Shown here piece by piece: positions 24,302-32,835 of a stretch of 64,000 nucleotides of DNA (position 1 is the stretch's first letter; each line of letters begins with the position of its first letter). Source of the stretch: Candidatus Enterococcus moelleringii. GTDB lineage: Bacteria > Bacillota > Bacilli > Lactobacillales > Enterococcaceae. The notes below the pieces were generated by a model. It ran no database searches and was not told where the DNA came from. It was given only the letters and a program-made list of their open reading frames with translations. The stretch spans positions 1-64,000 of the forward strand of contig NZ_JAFREM010000013.1 of NCBI RefSeq assembly GCF_017377575.1, written 5' to 3'. The translations under genes and the position numbers were made by a program.

Positions 24302-26452
24302 ATGAAAAAAGTTGCTGCAGGAATCTGTGCCATCTTATTAATGGGTAGCGCGGTAGCCAGTTTAAAGGGCGGCGTGTTGAAGGCGGATGAATTAGAGCCG
24401 ACGCTGGAATCGTCAACTGGGTTGTCGGTGAATATCGGGAGCTCTTCCGAAAGTGTCGAAACTGTCGTCGAAGAGAACAAGACTCCGGAAGCTCCGGTCC
24501 AAACACCGGAATCCAGTACGGTAACCGAAACACCACCGGTGGAATCTAGTGAAGTCGCTGAATCCAGCGAAGCACCTATCGTCGAATCCAGCAGCTCTTC
24601 AATAGAAGAAAGCGTGGAATCTTCAACGAGTGATTCGACTAGGGAGTCTACAGAGCCGACTTCATCAGAAACAAGTGAAAGCTCAACATCAACAGATACG
24701 TCATCAACTAAACCGTCCACCTCGGAATCATCGGGGGAGAAAGAACCGGAAACTAGCGATTCAACTACAACCGAAACCTCTAGTACAAATGAGTCACAAG
24801 CAGAGGAAACAGTGCCGGCAGAATCTAGTGAACCGCCAGCACCAACGCCAGTAGCACCTGTGACGCCTGTGGCAACACCGGAGATCAGCACGCCTAGTCC
24901 AACATGGGCACCGGCGAGTAATCCAACTTTTTCGGAGGCAGCGTTGTCTAATACCAGTACGCTGAATCTACCTAGCGAATTCAAGGCAGAACGTTTGGCT
25001 GAATCGGATTTAGGATTGTTTGAACTGCCATTACTTTCTTCTTTCAAGCGGCAGGAAGAAGCAGCACTAATCTATGGCGGGATTAAGCATGTCGGGAAAG
25101 CGCAAGCTGATGAATTAACCGCCGAAGCCTTTTTCAATCAGCTCTATACGGAGCTGTTTGGAGCGGGTATTACCGAAAATAATCAGAAAACAGAAGAAGA
25201 TGAGCTGACTGCCGGAATGCTTTTGTACCAGAAGGATGTATTGGTAGGGATGTATCTGGGGAACAACAGTTACTTAACGATTGCCGATGTGGAGATCGAA
25301 GAGGAAGCGACAAATGAAGAATCGGAAGAAACCGAAGAAGTCGGCGAAGCAGAACCAGCAGAGTCGGAAACGGAAAAACCAAAAGAACGGCAAGCCGTAG
25401 TTCGCTTAGTCAGCGAGCTGGAAGAAGATATCTATGCGCAAGGCTTGCCGGAAGTCACTCTTACCGAATATGGCCAATCCGTTGTGGCTGAATATCCAGC
25501 CTCTAAGGATTTTCAGGCTAATGAAGGTACCCAAAAATTTATTGATTCACTGAGTGAAGATGCTCGAACACTGGGCTTGGAATACGATGTTTTCGCTTCA
25601 GTCATGCTTGCTCAAGCTATTTTAGAAAGCGGGTCAGGCAGTAGTGGTTTGTCGGTAGCTCCTTATCACAATTTGTTTGGCGTAAAAGGAACTTACCAAG
25701 GACAGTCGGTCTCTTTTGCCACAAACGAAGATCGAGGGAATGGTGAACTGTATCAGATTCAATCTGCTTTCCGTCGCTACCCCAATTACGCAGCCTCTTT
25801 AGGAGATTATGTGACCCTGCTGCGAGGCGGGATTTCTGGCAACGATGCTTTTTATCAAAATACATGGCGTTCTAAAGCAAAGAATTATTTGAATGCCACG
25901 TATTCATTAACTGGAAGCTATGCCACGGATACCGAGTATTTCCAAAAGCTGAACTCGTTAATTGCGGTGTATCATCTGACGGAATACGATCGGCCGAAAG
26001 CCAATGACTCCAGCGTCTTTATCAAAGGCAAGGAAGAGATTCCAGTGGGTTACAAGGAACGCATGAAATTCCCAGATTACGATGGGAAAAACTACAACAG
26101 CTCTGGTTCTTATCCGGTAGGGCAATGTACGTGGTACGCCTTTAACCGAGTGAAGCAGCTAGGAAAATCAGTAGATGATTACATGGGCAACGGCGGCGAG
26201 TGGGGCATCAACGGCAAGCGCTTAGGTTATGAGGTCAGTCATCAGCCCAAAGCCGGATGGTTGGTTTCCTTCACCCCAGGTTCTGCCGGATCGGATGCTC
26301 GGTATGGTCATGTCGCTTTTGTAGAAGCGGTCGGACCAGAAGGGATTTTGATCTCAGAAGGCAATGTCTACGGCGGCACCATCATTTCTTATCGGGTGAT
26401 CGGAAACGACTTGGCGCAGTCCAACCTCGTTTCCTACATTAAACCGAAATAA
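24302..26452 (+). CDS. secreted peptidoglycan hydrolase (glucosaminidase + CHAP) of the pilus operon
   Basis: This 716-aa protein has a signal peptide and a long Ser/Thr/Glu-rich stalk (about 30-215, many ESS repeats). A small domain (about 225-340) and an acidic linker follow. Next comes a GH73-type glucosaminidase domain (about 410-560; catalytic Glu in AILESGSGSSG, YPNYAASLGDY). The C-terminal CHAP amidase/endopeptidase domain (about 585-716) has the Cys in VGQCTWYAF and the His in YGHVAFVE. It cleaves both glycan strands and peptides. Start 24302 is chosen for its AAGGAG SD. It lies within the pilus operon, so it likely opens the wall for pilus passage. Confidence 0.88.
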   Translation: MKKVAAGICAILLMGSAVASLKGGVLKADELEPTLESSTGLSVNIGSSSESVETVVEENKTPEAPVQTPESSTVTETPPVESSEVAESSEAPIVESSSSSIEESVESSTSDSTRESTEPTSSETSESSTSTDTSSTKPSTSESSGEKEPETSDSTTTETSSTNESQAEETVPAESSEPPAPTPVAPVTPVATPEISTPSPTWAPASNPTFSEAALSNTSTLNLPSEFKAERLAESDLGLFELPLLSSFKRQEEAALIYGGIKHVGKAQADELTAEAFFNQLYTELFGAGITENNQKTEEDELTAGMLLYQKDVLVGMYLGNNSYLTIADVEIEEEATNEESEETEEVGEAEPAESETEKPKERQAVVRLVSELEEDIYAQGLPEVTLTEYGQSVVAEYPASKDFQANEGTQKFIDSLSEDARTLGLEYDVFASVMLAQAILESGSGSSGLSVAPYHNLFGVKGTYQGQSVSFATNEDRGNGELYQIQSAFRRYPNYAASLGDYVTLLRGGISGNDAFYQNTWRSKAKNYLNATYSLTGSYATDTEYFQKLNSLIAVYHLTEYDRPKANDSSVFIKGKEEIPVGYKERMKFPDYDGKNYNSSGSYPVGQCTWYAFNRVKQLGKSVDDYMGNGGEWGINGKRLGYEVSHQPKAGWLVSFTPGSAGSDARYGHVAFVEAVGPEGILISEGNVYGGTIISYRVIGNDLAQSNLVSYIKPK

Positions 26453-26470
26453 GGAGTTGGGAGGACAACT

Positions 26471-27016
26471 ATGTCTAGACATCACTCACCGACCGTCATT
26501 GACAAAAGGCGAAAAATTTTAAAAGGGTTGATCATCGTCTGCCTGATCGCGTTGTGCATAGAGGTGGGATACTTTTTGAATCTGCAATTAAGGGAACATT
26601 TCAGTATTCATTGGGTATCAGGCACTTCGATGGAGCAGAACCTAGAGGATGGCGATGCGGTCCTGGTGAGAAAGGATATTGCCATTAAACGGTACGAAGT
26701 GATTGCTTTTAAATTGCCAGAGGAGTCGGAGATGTTTGTGAAACGGGTGGTTGGTATGCCGGGGGATGCCATTATTATCAGAAATAACCGAATGGTTTTG
26801 AATATCGGCGCACCAGAAAATTTTGAAACTGTCTATACGTTTCAAATCAATGCGCCTGTGGCAAAGGAATTACAAGCTCTCACATCGATTCCTGAAGACA
26901 GCTATTTTGTCATCGGGGATCATGTGGATGTATCCAAAGACAGTCGCACATTCGGCTTTGTTAAAAAAGAGCAAATTGAAGGGACCGTCCAGTTTCACCT
27001 CGCCAATATTCACTAA
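26471..27016 (+). CDS. signal peptidase I dedicated to the pilus locus
   Basis: This 181-aa type I signal peptidase has an N-terminal membrane helix (about 18-40), catalytic Ser53 in SGTSM and general-base Lys91 in FVKRVVGMPGD. A variant of box E (GDHVDVSKDSRTFG, where most have GDN) is also present. Pilus loci of Gram-positives often carry their own SipA-like peptidase needed for assembly. The closest active motifs are intact, so it should be active, unlike some inactive pilus SipA proteins. Confidence 0.9.
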   Translation: MSRHHSPTVIDKRRKILKGLIIVCLIALCIEVGYFLNLQLREHFSIHWVSGTSMEQNLEDGDAVLVRKDIAIKRYEVIAFKLPEESEMFVKRVVGMPGDAIIIRNNRMVLNIGAPENFETVYTFQINAPVAKELQALTSIPEDSYFVIGDHVDVSKDSRTFGFVKKEQIEGTVQFHLANIH

Positions 27017-27054
27017 TTTGCGACAAAAAACGATGATAGAAAAGAGGGAGAAAC

Positions 27055-27798
27055 GTGTTTATTATCAATTTAATTAGTGTGGGATTGGTCTTGGTGGTTT
27101 TAATCATCGTGTTTTATCGATTCGCGGTCAATTCACGGCTTAAAAAAATCAGCCAACAAAAAGGCCAACCCCTATCTTTCCAGAAAAAACTGGCCTACGT
27201 AAAATATTTGGAGCAGGAAAAGCATGTTTCTTTCATTTTGTTCTTAAGCCTGCTCTTTGCGGCCGGGATGCTTTTGAGCACGTATAGCCTGTTTGAAGTA
27301 GAAGACCAGATGCACAACCTAAGCCAGAAAAATTCTCAGCTGAAGGATGAGCTGTACAAAATGCGCCAAGAACAGCGTCGGTTCATTAATGATATTCCGA
27401 TTAAGGCCTATCCGGAAGAAGGGCTGGGACTCGGGGACTATGCGTGGCAGGAAATATTTGAACACGAAAATCGCAAGGTGCAATACGAAATTGAAAATGA
27501 TCTGTCAACCAAGGCGGAGCCGTATTTCGGCTTATCTTCGACGTTGATAGTTTTAGATATACCATCCAAAACCTTAAGCATCGCGATGGTGGGCAACTCA
27601 GGAACCGAAGACAAGCTGGAAACGCTGGAAGCCAATCAGCTGGCCTTTGTTCAAGAGGCGAAGGTGGTCACCAACTTAACGCAAGTGACCTTCCAGATGC
27701 ATGTGACGGATGAGAACAACGAAGAAAAAACTTACAATCGCACCTTTACTCGATCCAACAATGAAGAAGATTTTACCCAAGTAGAAGTGGAAGAATAA
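27055..27798 (+). CDS. membrane protein with coiled coil, pilus locus accessory
   Basis: This 247-aa protein has two membrane helices (about 2-22 and 58-80), then a short coiled coil (EVEDQMHNLSQKNSQLKDEL) and an extracellular domain of about 130 residues without a recognised family. It starts at GTG with the SD AGAGGGAG. It lies 38 bp after the signal peptidase gene and 18 bp before the coiled-coil gene, so it is part of the same operon. It is possibly a scaffold for the pilus assembly site. Confidence 0.65.
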   Translation: MFIINLISVGLVLVVLIIVFYRFAVNSRLKKISQQKGQPLSFQKKLAYVKYLEQEKHVSFILFLSLLFAAGMLLSTYSLFEVEDQMHNLSQKNSQLKDELYKMRQEQRRFINDIPIKAYPEEGLGLGDYAWQEIFEHENRKVQYEIENDLSTKAEPYFGLSSTLIVLDIPSKTLSIAMVGNSGTEDKLETLEANQLAFVQEAKVVTNLTQVTFQMHVTDENNEEKTYNRTFTRSNNEEDFTQVEVEE

Positions 27799-27816
27799 AA
27801 AGAAAGAAGGTAGCCT

Positions 27817-28770
27817 ATGTCTACAAACAAAAAGAAGAACGGTTGGTTTTTCAATAAGAGTATCGTCGATGAAATCAACGCTATCCCAGAGAACAAAGTA
27901 GAAGAAGAATTGGGATCAAATGTCTATTTAATGGACAAGAATGGGGAGAAACCAGTGGAAAGAGCCGTGGAAAGAACACCAGAAAGACCGATCGAACAAG
28001 GAACACAACGAGCAGGGTCAGCTGATAGTGAAATCGCCCGTCTGCAAGAGGAATTACAAAAGATCACCGAAGAGCGGGAGAGAGAGCTGATTCAGCAGCA
28101 GACCGATCGCCGAATTGAAAATCAAAAAATGATGAACGAACAAGAAAGACTGCGCAGTGCCATGGGCGTGTTGGAAACGGAAAAAGAACAAGCCCAGCAA
28201 CAGGTTCAGAAATTGAGAAACGAAAGCCAAAAACTGCGGGAAGCCCTAAAGAGTCAGGAAGAGGCGGAAGAAATCGCCAAGGCCAATCAACAACTACAGG
28301 AAAAAATGGACGCCTTACTAGCTGAAATGTCGGAAAAGGATACACAGTTAAATGAGCTGAATCAAGTCATTGCCGAAAAGGATGCGTCGATTAAGAGTTT
28401 GTTGGAAGACAGTGATTCCGACAGTGTCATTGACCACGAAGCTTTACAGCAGCTGCAAAGCCAATTAAGCCAACTGCAAAAAGAAAACGAAGCATTAAAA
28501 CTAGAAGCGCTAGATTCACAACAGGAAATCGGCGAAGTCCTAGTTTCAGCTCGTAAACAAGCCAAACGGACTGTTGAAAAAGCCAAAATGGACGCCGAAG
28601 CGATGATTCGCTCTGCCGAAGAAGATCTAGAAGTGGTTTACGATCGGGCGAAGGAAATTTCCTTTGAAGTCAACGAATCCAAACGGGATGTCATGGAAAT
28701 CTTCAAGGAGCTGCAAAACCATGTGGATAAATTAGCCGGCACCAAGATCACTATGAATAAGGAACTGTAG
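27817..28770 (+). CDS. cytoplasmic coiled-coil protein with DivIVA-like end, pilus locus
   Basis: This 317-aa hydrophilic protein has no signal peptide or membrane helix. A short N-terminal segment is followed by continuous coiled coil (about 70-235), rich in Glu, Gln and Lys. A C-terminal part (EKAKMDAEAMIRSAEEDLEV) resembles the tail of DivIVA/GpsB-type proteins. It might position the assembly machinery at the septum or pole together with the preceding membrane protein. This is inference; the similarity may reflect only coiled-coil composition. Confidence 0.6.
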   Translation: MSTNKKKNGWFFNKSIVDEINAIPENKVEEELGSNVYLMDKNGEKPVERAVERTPERPIEQGTQRAGSADSEIARLQEELQKITEERERELIQQQTDRRIENQKMMNEQERLRSAMGVLETEKEQAQQQVQKLRNESQKLREALKSQEEAEEIAKANQQLQEKMDALLAEMSEKDTQLNELNQVIAEKDASIKSLLEDSDSDSVIDHEALQQLQSQLSQLQKENEALKLEALDSQQEIGEVLVSARKQAKRTVEKAKMDAEAMIRSAEEDLEVVYDRAKEISFEVNESKRDVMEIFKELQNHVDKLAGTKITMNKEL

Positions 28771-28817
28771 AACTTATACAGAAAAAAATTTAAAATGAAC
28801 GAAAGAGGGCGAAGCTC

Positions 28818-29546
28818 ATGACTCAAGTCTTGCTTCTGACTAAAAATATTTTATCCAATCAGCTGCTGCAGGAAAAGCTGCAGCAGCTAAACCATGAAGT
28901 GTGGTGCTCCGCACAGCTAGTTGATCAGGTTCAACGCTTTGGCACACCACCCACTGTCATCCAACAATTTCAGATAGTGATTTTCAGTAAAACCATTTGT
29001 GATTCAGAGACAGAAAACTTGTTAGAATTTTTCTCCCGGTACCCGATTGCGGTGTTACGAGAAGTCGAAAAGCTGCCAACTGCAGAGGAAAAAGACAAGT
29101 GGCAAGAACAAGGACTCCAGGATTGGTTGCTAGAAGAAGAGAGCTTGATTAATCTAAGGGAAAAATTGGCACAAAGCCTGGCCGCCGTAATACAGACCAG
29201 CGATATGAATCGCCGGGTGGTTCCATTTCCAAATGGTGGAATCAGACAGGAGCTGGATGCGTTGCAGGTGCATTTGACTGGTAAGGAACGCCGATTAATG
29301 GACTTATTGATTCATGCACAAGGCGAACTAATGACTCGCAAGGAAATCTGCGAAGAAATCTGGCCTGAAGGAGAAACACCTTCCAACATGAGCCAGCTGT
29401 CTTGTATGGTCAACAGGATTAAGCGCAAGTTTGAAGAGCAAGGAGTGGAAGGCAAGATTATCGTGACTCACTGGGGCAAAGGTTATCAGTTAAGTGAAGC
29501 CTTCTACCAGCAATGTGTCGGTAACCAGCAACAGATTTATCAATAG
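28818..29546 (+). CDS. orphan OmpR-type regulator with degenerate receiver, module 2
   Basis: This 242-aa protein is a paralog of the regulator at 11752-12468. Its receiver-like domain (TQVLLLTKNILSNQLLQEKL) lacks the acidic pair and has QIVIFSKTI where the phosphoacceptor Asp should be. The C-terminal winged helix (LTGKERRLMDLLIHAQGELM, then MVNRIKRKFEEQG and HWGKGYQL) is intact. No kinase is nearby. It lies 47 bp after the pilus operon, so it may be co-transcribed and feed back on it. The SD is AGAGGGCG. Confidence 0.8.
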   Translation: MTQVLLLTKNILSNQLLQEKLQQLNHEVWCSAQLVDQVQRFGTPPTVIQQFQIVIFSKTICDSETENLLEFFSRYPIAVLREVEKLPTAEEKDKWQEQGLQDWLLEEESLINLREKLAQSLAAVIQTSDMNRRVVPFPNGGIRQELDALQVHLTGKERRLMDLLIHAQGELMTRKEICEEIWPEGETPSNMSQLSCMVNRIKRKFEEQGVEGKIIVTHWGKGYQLSEAFYQQCVGNQQQIYQ

Positions 29547-29617
29547 AATGCACTATATAATAGAAGGAAAAATTCTAGCAGGATTTAATTCGCTAGTATT
29601 ATAATCAGAAATTAGCA

Positions 29618-29652
29618 GGATGACTTTTCTTAGGAGGAGTCATTCTTTCTGT
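29618..29652 (+). terminator. weak terminator after module 2
   Basis: An 8-bp stem (29618-29625 with 29638-29645, one G-U) is followed by a T-rich run interrupted by C and G. It is the likely end of the pilus/regulator transcript. Confidence 0.5.
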
Positions 29653-29656
29653 TCTC

Positions 29657-29880
29657 TGGGCCGGAGCAAACGCTAATCAAATGATGAATTTGAGTGAAGC
29701 TTATCTGGATTGTTGCCATTATATAAATATAAGAAGTGAACAAATGGGAGTTGAAGGGGAGATAAAAATGATCATCGATCTTTTAGGTGCAGCATTGCCA
29801 TGATTTTTAATCGGTTTATTTATCGCTATCAGTTGTGCTCGTATGAGTGAAAAGACGGATGAATCGTAATTGGATAATTT
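29657..29880 (+). repeat. diverged repeat unit, copy 1 (decayed)
   Basis: About 220 bp resemble 31753-31978 along their length (for example GAGCAAACGCTAATCA, then the promoter region and the small peptide gene). Compared with copy 2, the -35 reads GTGAAG instead of TTGAAG and the -10 CATTAT instead of TATTAT. The peptide gene has a stop. It looks like an inactive copy. Confidence 0.75.
29768..29869 (+). pseudogene. small membrane peptide gene interrupted by TGA
   Basis: The frame matches the intact 33-aa gene at 31871-31972 but has TGA (29801-29803) where the other has TGG (Trp12). After the TGA the frame stays open and similar to the end (FLIGLFIAISCA, MSEKTDES). It is probably a pseudogene. 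Recoding as selenocysteine is unlikely because no SECIS-like hairpin follows and the aligned residue is Trp. Confidence 0.65.
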
Positions 29881-30245
29881 TTATACTCGGTTTTAGAAGC
29901 GGTTGTTCGTTGTGAATGACCGCTATTTTATGATTTTTGGAGGATGAATCCTAAGCGATTTTTATTAACAGTCACGAACCGAAAAAGCTGAGCGTCTGTT
30001 GCTTACGAGCTAACGTCAAGATTTTCGATAGGTAGTTTAACCTGATCGAAAGATGTCAGCCTTGTATTTGGTCAATAAACTTACATACTCTAGAGGACTT
30101 ACTACCAATGGTTCTTAAATCGAAATAGAATACGAGAACAAAAAAGTTTGTATACCAGTACTCTATTTTGTAGAAGAGAAGGTCTGCTTTCTATGACGAC
30201 TAATGCTATTATGGAATAAAAAAGAAGGATCGTGAGGGGATTTTT
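29881..30245. other. intergenic region before the DUF3788 gene
   Basis: It contains a hairpin near 29910-29935 (AGCGGT with ACCGCT) that may terminate the small-peptide transcript. Otherwise it is featureless apart from the SD of the next gene. Confidence 0.4.
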
Positions 30246-30710
30246 ATGGCAGAGGAAATTCGTGATGAACAAGATAAGAAACGAATGACCGAAAAGACGC
30301 AGCAACCTACCGAAGAATCTGTCCAACTTTTTATGGGTGCAGATGCTTGGCAGCGCTTGATGCGCTTTGAGGAAATGCTGCGGGAACGGTATGATCTGAA
30401 TCGAGAGATGAAGTTTCCTTTTGGAGCTGATTATGGCTGGGGCTTTAGGTATTCCCATAAAAAGTCATTGTTGTTGTATGTATTTTTTGAGGAGGACGGT
30501 TTTTGCTGCACCATTTCGATTAACGACAAAGGAGCGCCGCAAGTAGAAGCCATGCTGGGGGAGTTACTTCCTGAAATACAAACTCTTTGGATTAACCGCT
30601 ATCCCTGCGGTACTAACGGCGGCTGGCTTCATCGTTCGGTTGTCAGTGATGACGAACTGCCTGATATTGTGCGATTGGTAGGCGTGAAGGTGAAGCCTAA
30701 AAAGAGGTAA
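30246..30710 (+). CDS. DUF3788 family protein
   Basis: This 154-aa soluble protein has a charged Gln/Glu-rich start, then a DUF3788-like domain (about 30-150; FGADYGWGFRYSHKKSLLLY followed by a CTISINDKG strand and a GGWLHRSVVSDDEL end). The family is small and of unknown function and occurs singly in Firmicutes. The SD GTGAGGGG precedes the ATG. Confidence 0.7.
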   Translation: MAEEIRDEQDKKRMTEKTQQPTEESVQLFMGADAWQRLMRFEEMLRERYDLNREMKFPFGADYGWGFRYSHKKSLLLYVFFEEDGFCCTISINDKGAPQVEAMLGELLPEIQTLWINRYPCGTNGGWLHRSVVSDDELPDIVRLVGVKVKPKKR

Positions 30711-30765
30711 TAAAGAGGGAGTTCAATTGAACCATTCGAATTAAAAGAGAAGGAGACTATTCAAC

Positions 30766-31634
30766 ATGAAAGAAATCAACCCTATACTGCTTGAAAACAT
30801 TGATATCCAAGTAATCCACCGCGCTTTTCAGGAGGCGTTTTCTGATTATGCAGTGAAGCTTCCTATGTTGTTAGAAAATTTTCAAACTATGATGAAACGA
30901 CGAGGCTTTACCCCGGATATATCAATAGGCGCGTTTACTGAACCAGACCAGGATCTGGTGGGATTTGTTTTGAACGGGTTAAGGCACTGGCAAGGCAAGC
31001 TGACCGCCTATGATACCGGAACGGGTGTAAGTCCAGCCTACAGAAAGCAAGGAATTACCAGCCGCCTATTTGATGAGGTGCTTGATGTACTAAAGCAGCG
31101 AGGTGTGGAACAATATTTGCTTGAAGTGCTCAAGAGTAATGAAGTGGCATTTGAACTATACAAAAAAAAGGGTTCACGGTAACAAGAACCTTTTCGGTGT
31201 TTAAGTTGAATAAAAATAGTGTGCAGACCACAACGACGGAAGGAATTGTTTGTGTGCCGGGCATTGCGCTGGATGAATGGGAAATAGTGAAGAGCTTCTG
31301 GGATTTTGATGCCTCTTGGCAAAACTCTATTGATTCAGTCCAGGCAGTGCCGGAACAATTCGTTTATGTATTGGTGCGTCGTGATTCTGAAATTGTTGGC
31401 TATGGGATCGTTGAAAAAGCGACGGGAGATGTACCACAATTTGCTGTGCGGCCAGACTTCCGGCGAAAAGGAATTGGACAAGGTATCATTTCCACGTTAA
31501 TGCAGTACACGGAGACTGGGGAATTGCGCTTTGTGAATGTAGATGATTCTTGTGACGGCTGCATCAACTTTTTGCGTGACATGGGGGCAGAAATTACTAG
31601 CGGACAGTATGAAATGCTTTTGCCGTTGGCTTAA
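30766..31634 (+). pseudogene. double-GNAT acetyltransferase gene broken by a frameshift in an A8 run
   Basis: Two frames abut: 30766-31182 (138 aa, first GNAT domain, PAYRKQGITSRLFDEVLDVL) and a second ending at 31634 (FAVRPDFRRKGIGQGIISTL, second GNAT domain). At 31162-31169 there are eight A. With nine, the reading continues KKGFTVTRTFSVFKLNKNS directly into the second frame, a natural GNAT junction. The gene is therefore one two-domain N-acetyltransferase of about 289 aa with a one-base deletion, a slippage-expressed gene, or a sequencing error. The substrate is unknown. Confidence 0.75.
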
Positions 31635-31684
31635 GTAAGAATGGGATGGATTTTTGATAGTCATAGTTCAAACTGGGGGATGAT

Positions 31685-31789
31685 ATGAAAAGGATCGTTG
31701 GTAGGTATATATTCGTGGTTTTCCTATTGTTGTGCTTGATAATCTTTGTTCCATTCTTTGAGCCAGAGCAAACGCTAATCACACGATAA
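31685..31789 (+). CDS. small membrane peptide (34 aa)
   Basis: ATG follows GGGGGATGAT, a usable SD. The product has a basic start, a single hydrophobic helix (IFVVFLLLCLIIFVPFF) and the tail EPEQTLITR. The tail coding sequence (PEQTLI) is also present in repeat copy 1, where the rest is lost. Function is unknown; it may belong to the same small locus as the 33-aa peptide downstream. Confidence 0.4.
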   Translation: MKRIVGRYIFVVFLLLCLIIFVPFFEPEQTLITR

Positions 31790-31795
31790 ATTTGA

Positions 31796-31824
31796 TTGAA
31801 GCTTGATAGGATTGTTGCTATTAT
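31796..31824 (+). promoter_or_regulatory. sigma-A promoter of the 33-aa peptide gene
   Basis: -35 TTGAAG (31796-31801), 17-bp spacer and -10 TATTAT (31819-31824), about 45 nt upstream of the start codon. Both hexamers are damaged in repeat copy 1. Confidence 0.65.
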
Positions 31825-31870
31825 ATAAGTATAAGAAGTGAACAAATGAGCATTTTAAGGAGAGATAAAA

Positions 31871-31972
31871 ATGGTTATCGATTTTTTAGGTGTAGCGTTG
31901 CCATGGGTTTTAATCGGTTTGTTTGTCGCCATCAGTTGTGCTCACATGAGTGAAAAGACGGATGAGTTGTAA
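31871..31972 (+). CDS. 33-aa single-helix membrane peptide
   Basis: The product is MVIDFLGVALPWVLIGLFVA plus ISCAHMSEKTDEL: one membrane helix and a charged, probably cytoplasmic end. It has a strong SD (AAGGAGAG), its own promoter and a downstream hairpin terminator, so it is an autonomous unit. Size and form resemble small toxic or regulatory membrane peptides, but no family was recognised. Confidence 0.6.
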   Translation: MVIDFLGVALPWVLIGLFVAISCAHMSEKTDEL

Positions 31973-31989
31973 TTAGATGATTTTTATGG

Positions 31990-32030
31990 CGACCGCTTTT
32001 TATGAGCAAAGACGAACGAAATGTAAGCGG
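31990..32030 (+). terminator. terminator of the small peptide gene
   Basis: Stem ACCGCTT (31990-31996) with AAGCGGT (32019-32025), followed by T residues. Confidence 0.6.
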
Positions 32031-32140
32031 TTTTTCGGCGGTTAATGAGCACGTCAAGCACCCCATATCAAAATCTAAAGAAGGGAAGATATTATTGAAA
32101 AGCCGTTGGGCTAATAATATCAACTACGCCGATGAACTTA

Positions 32141-32835
32141 ATGCACGAGTATTATCAAGTACTGAAAGAAAGTATGGAACATGTGATAAATGAAGAAACA
32201 GAAGTGATTCAGTAAGCCGCACAAATGATGATTGACTGTATTCAGCAAGAAAAGAAGGTGTATTTCTTTGGTATCGGGCACTCAGATATGATTGTACAGG
32301 AAGTCTTCGCTCGGGCAGGAGGCTACACTGGATTCATTCCCATTTTGGAAAGTGAGTTAGGGATGAATCATGCTTTTAAAAGTACCATGATCGAATGTAC
32401 GACAGACTACGCGGGTGTAATCATGTAATTATATTTTTTCCAAAAAAGGCAATGTCATCGTAATGACCTCAAATTCAGATCGCAATGTCTTATTAGTTGA
32501 ACTTGCCCAGCGGCTAAAGGAAATGGGTGTGGGGATTATCGCCCTGACTGCCTTAGATGCTTCAAAAATAGCGCGAGTCGACACGCGAGTGGACTTCGTT
32601 TGTGTTTGAGTTGATTAGATAATCGTTCTTTTTACGGGGATGCTAGTATCGCTCACACAGACCTTGTTATGACGGCCCGACATCTACGGTTATGAGTTGT
32701 TTCATTATTCAACTAGTAGTCACCGCGTTTGTCCAGATGTAGGTTGAGTGGGGAGTGGATGTCCCGGTATTTAGAAGCAGCAATATCGATGGCGGTGATG
32801 AGTACAATAAGAGGCTGTTCGATATTTATCGGTAA
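32141..32835 (+). pseudogene. SIS-domain sugar-phosphate protein, degraded
   Basis: Translation in pieces gives a recognisable SIS-domain protein. MHEYYQVLKESMEH leads to an in-frame TAA at 32213-32215. VYFFGIGHSDMIVQEVFARA follows, then a stop at 32426-32428 and a frameshift. NVIVMTSNSDRNVLLVELAQ continues after that. The tail VFRSSNIDGGDEYNKRLFDI ends at TAA 32833-32835 after another break. At least one nonsense and two frame changes make it non-functional. The family binds phosphosugars (isomerase-like). Confidence 0.75.

Larger units (their letters stand above)
31753..31978 (+). repeat. diverged repeat unit, copy 2 (intact)
   Basis: This is the counterpart of 29657-29880. It contains a complete promoter and an intact small peptide gene. 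The two direct copies flank the DUF3788 and GNAT genes, so recombination between them would delete that 2-kb stretch. Confidence 0.75.

Noticed and set aside
24232-25047. 271-residue minus-strand Ser/Val/Asp-rich frame
   Set aside because: Antisense to the Ser/Glu-rich stalk of the peptidoglycan hydrolase; repeats there keep several frames open.
29801-29803. TGA in the small peptide gene as a third selenocysteine codon
   Set aside because: The intact copy has TGG (Trp) here, no SECIS-like hairpin follows, and the promoter of this copy is also degraded.
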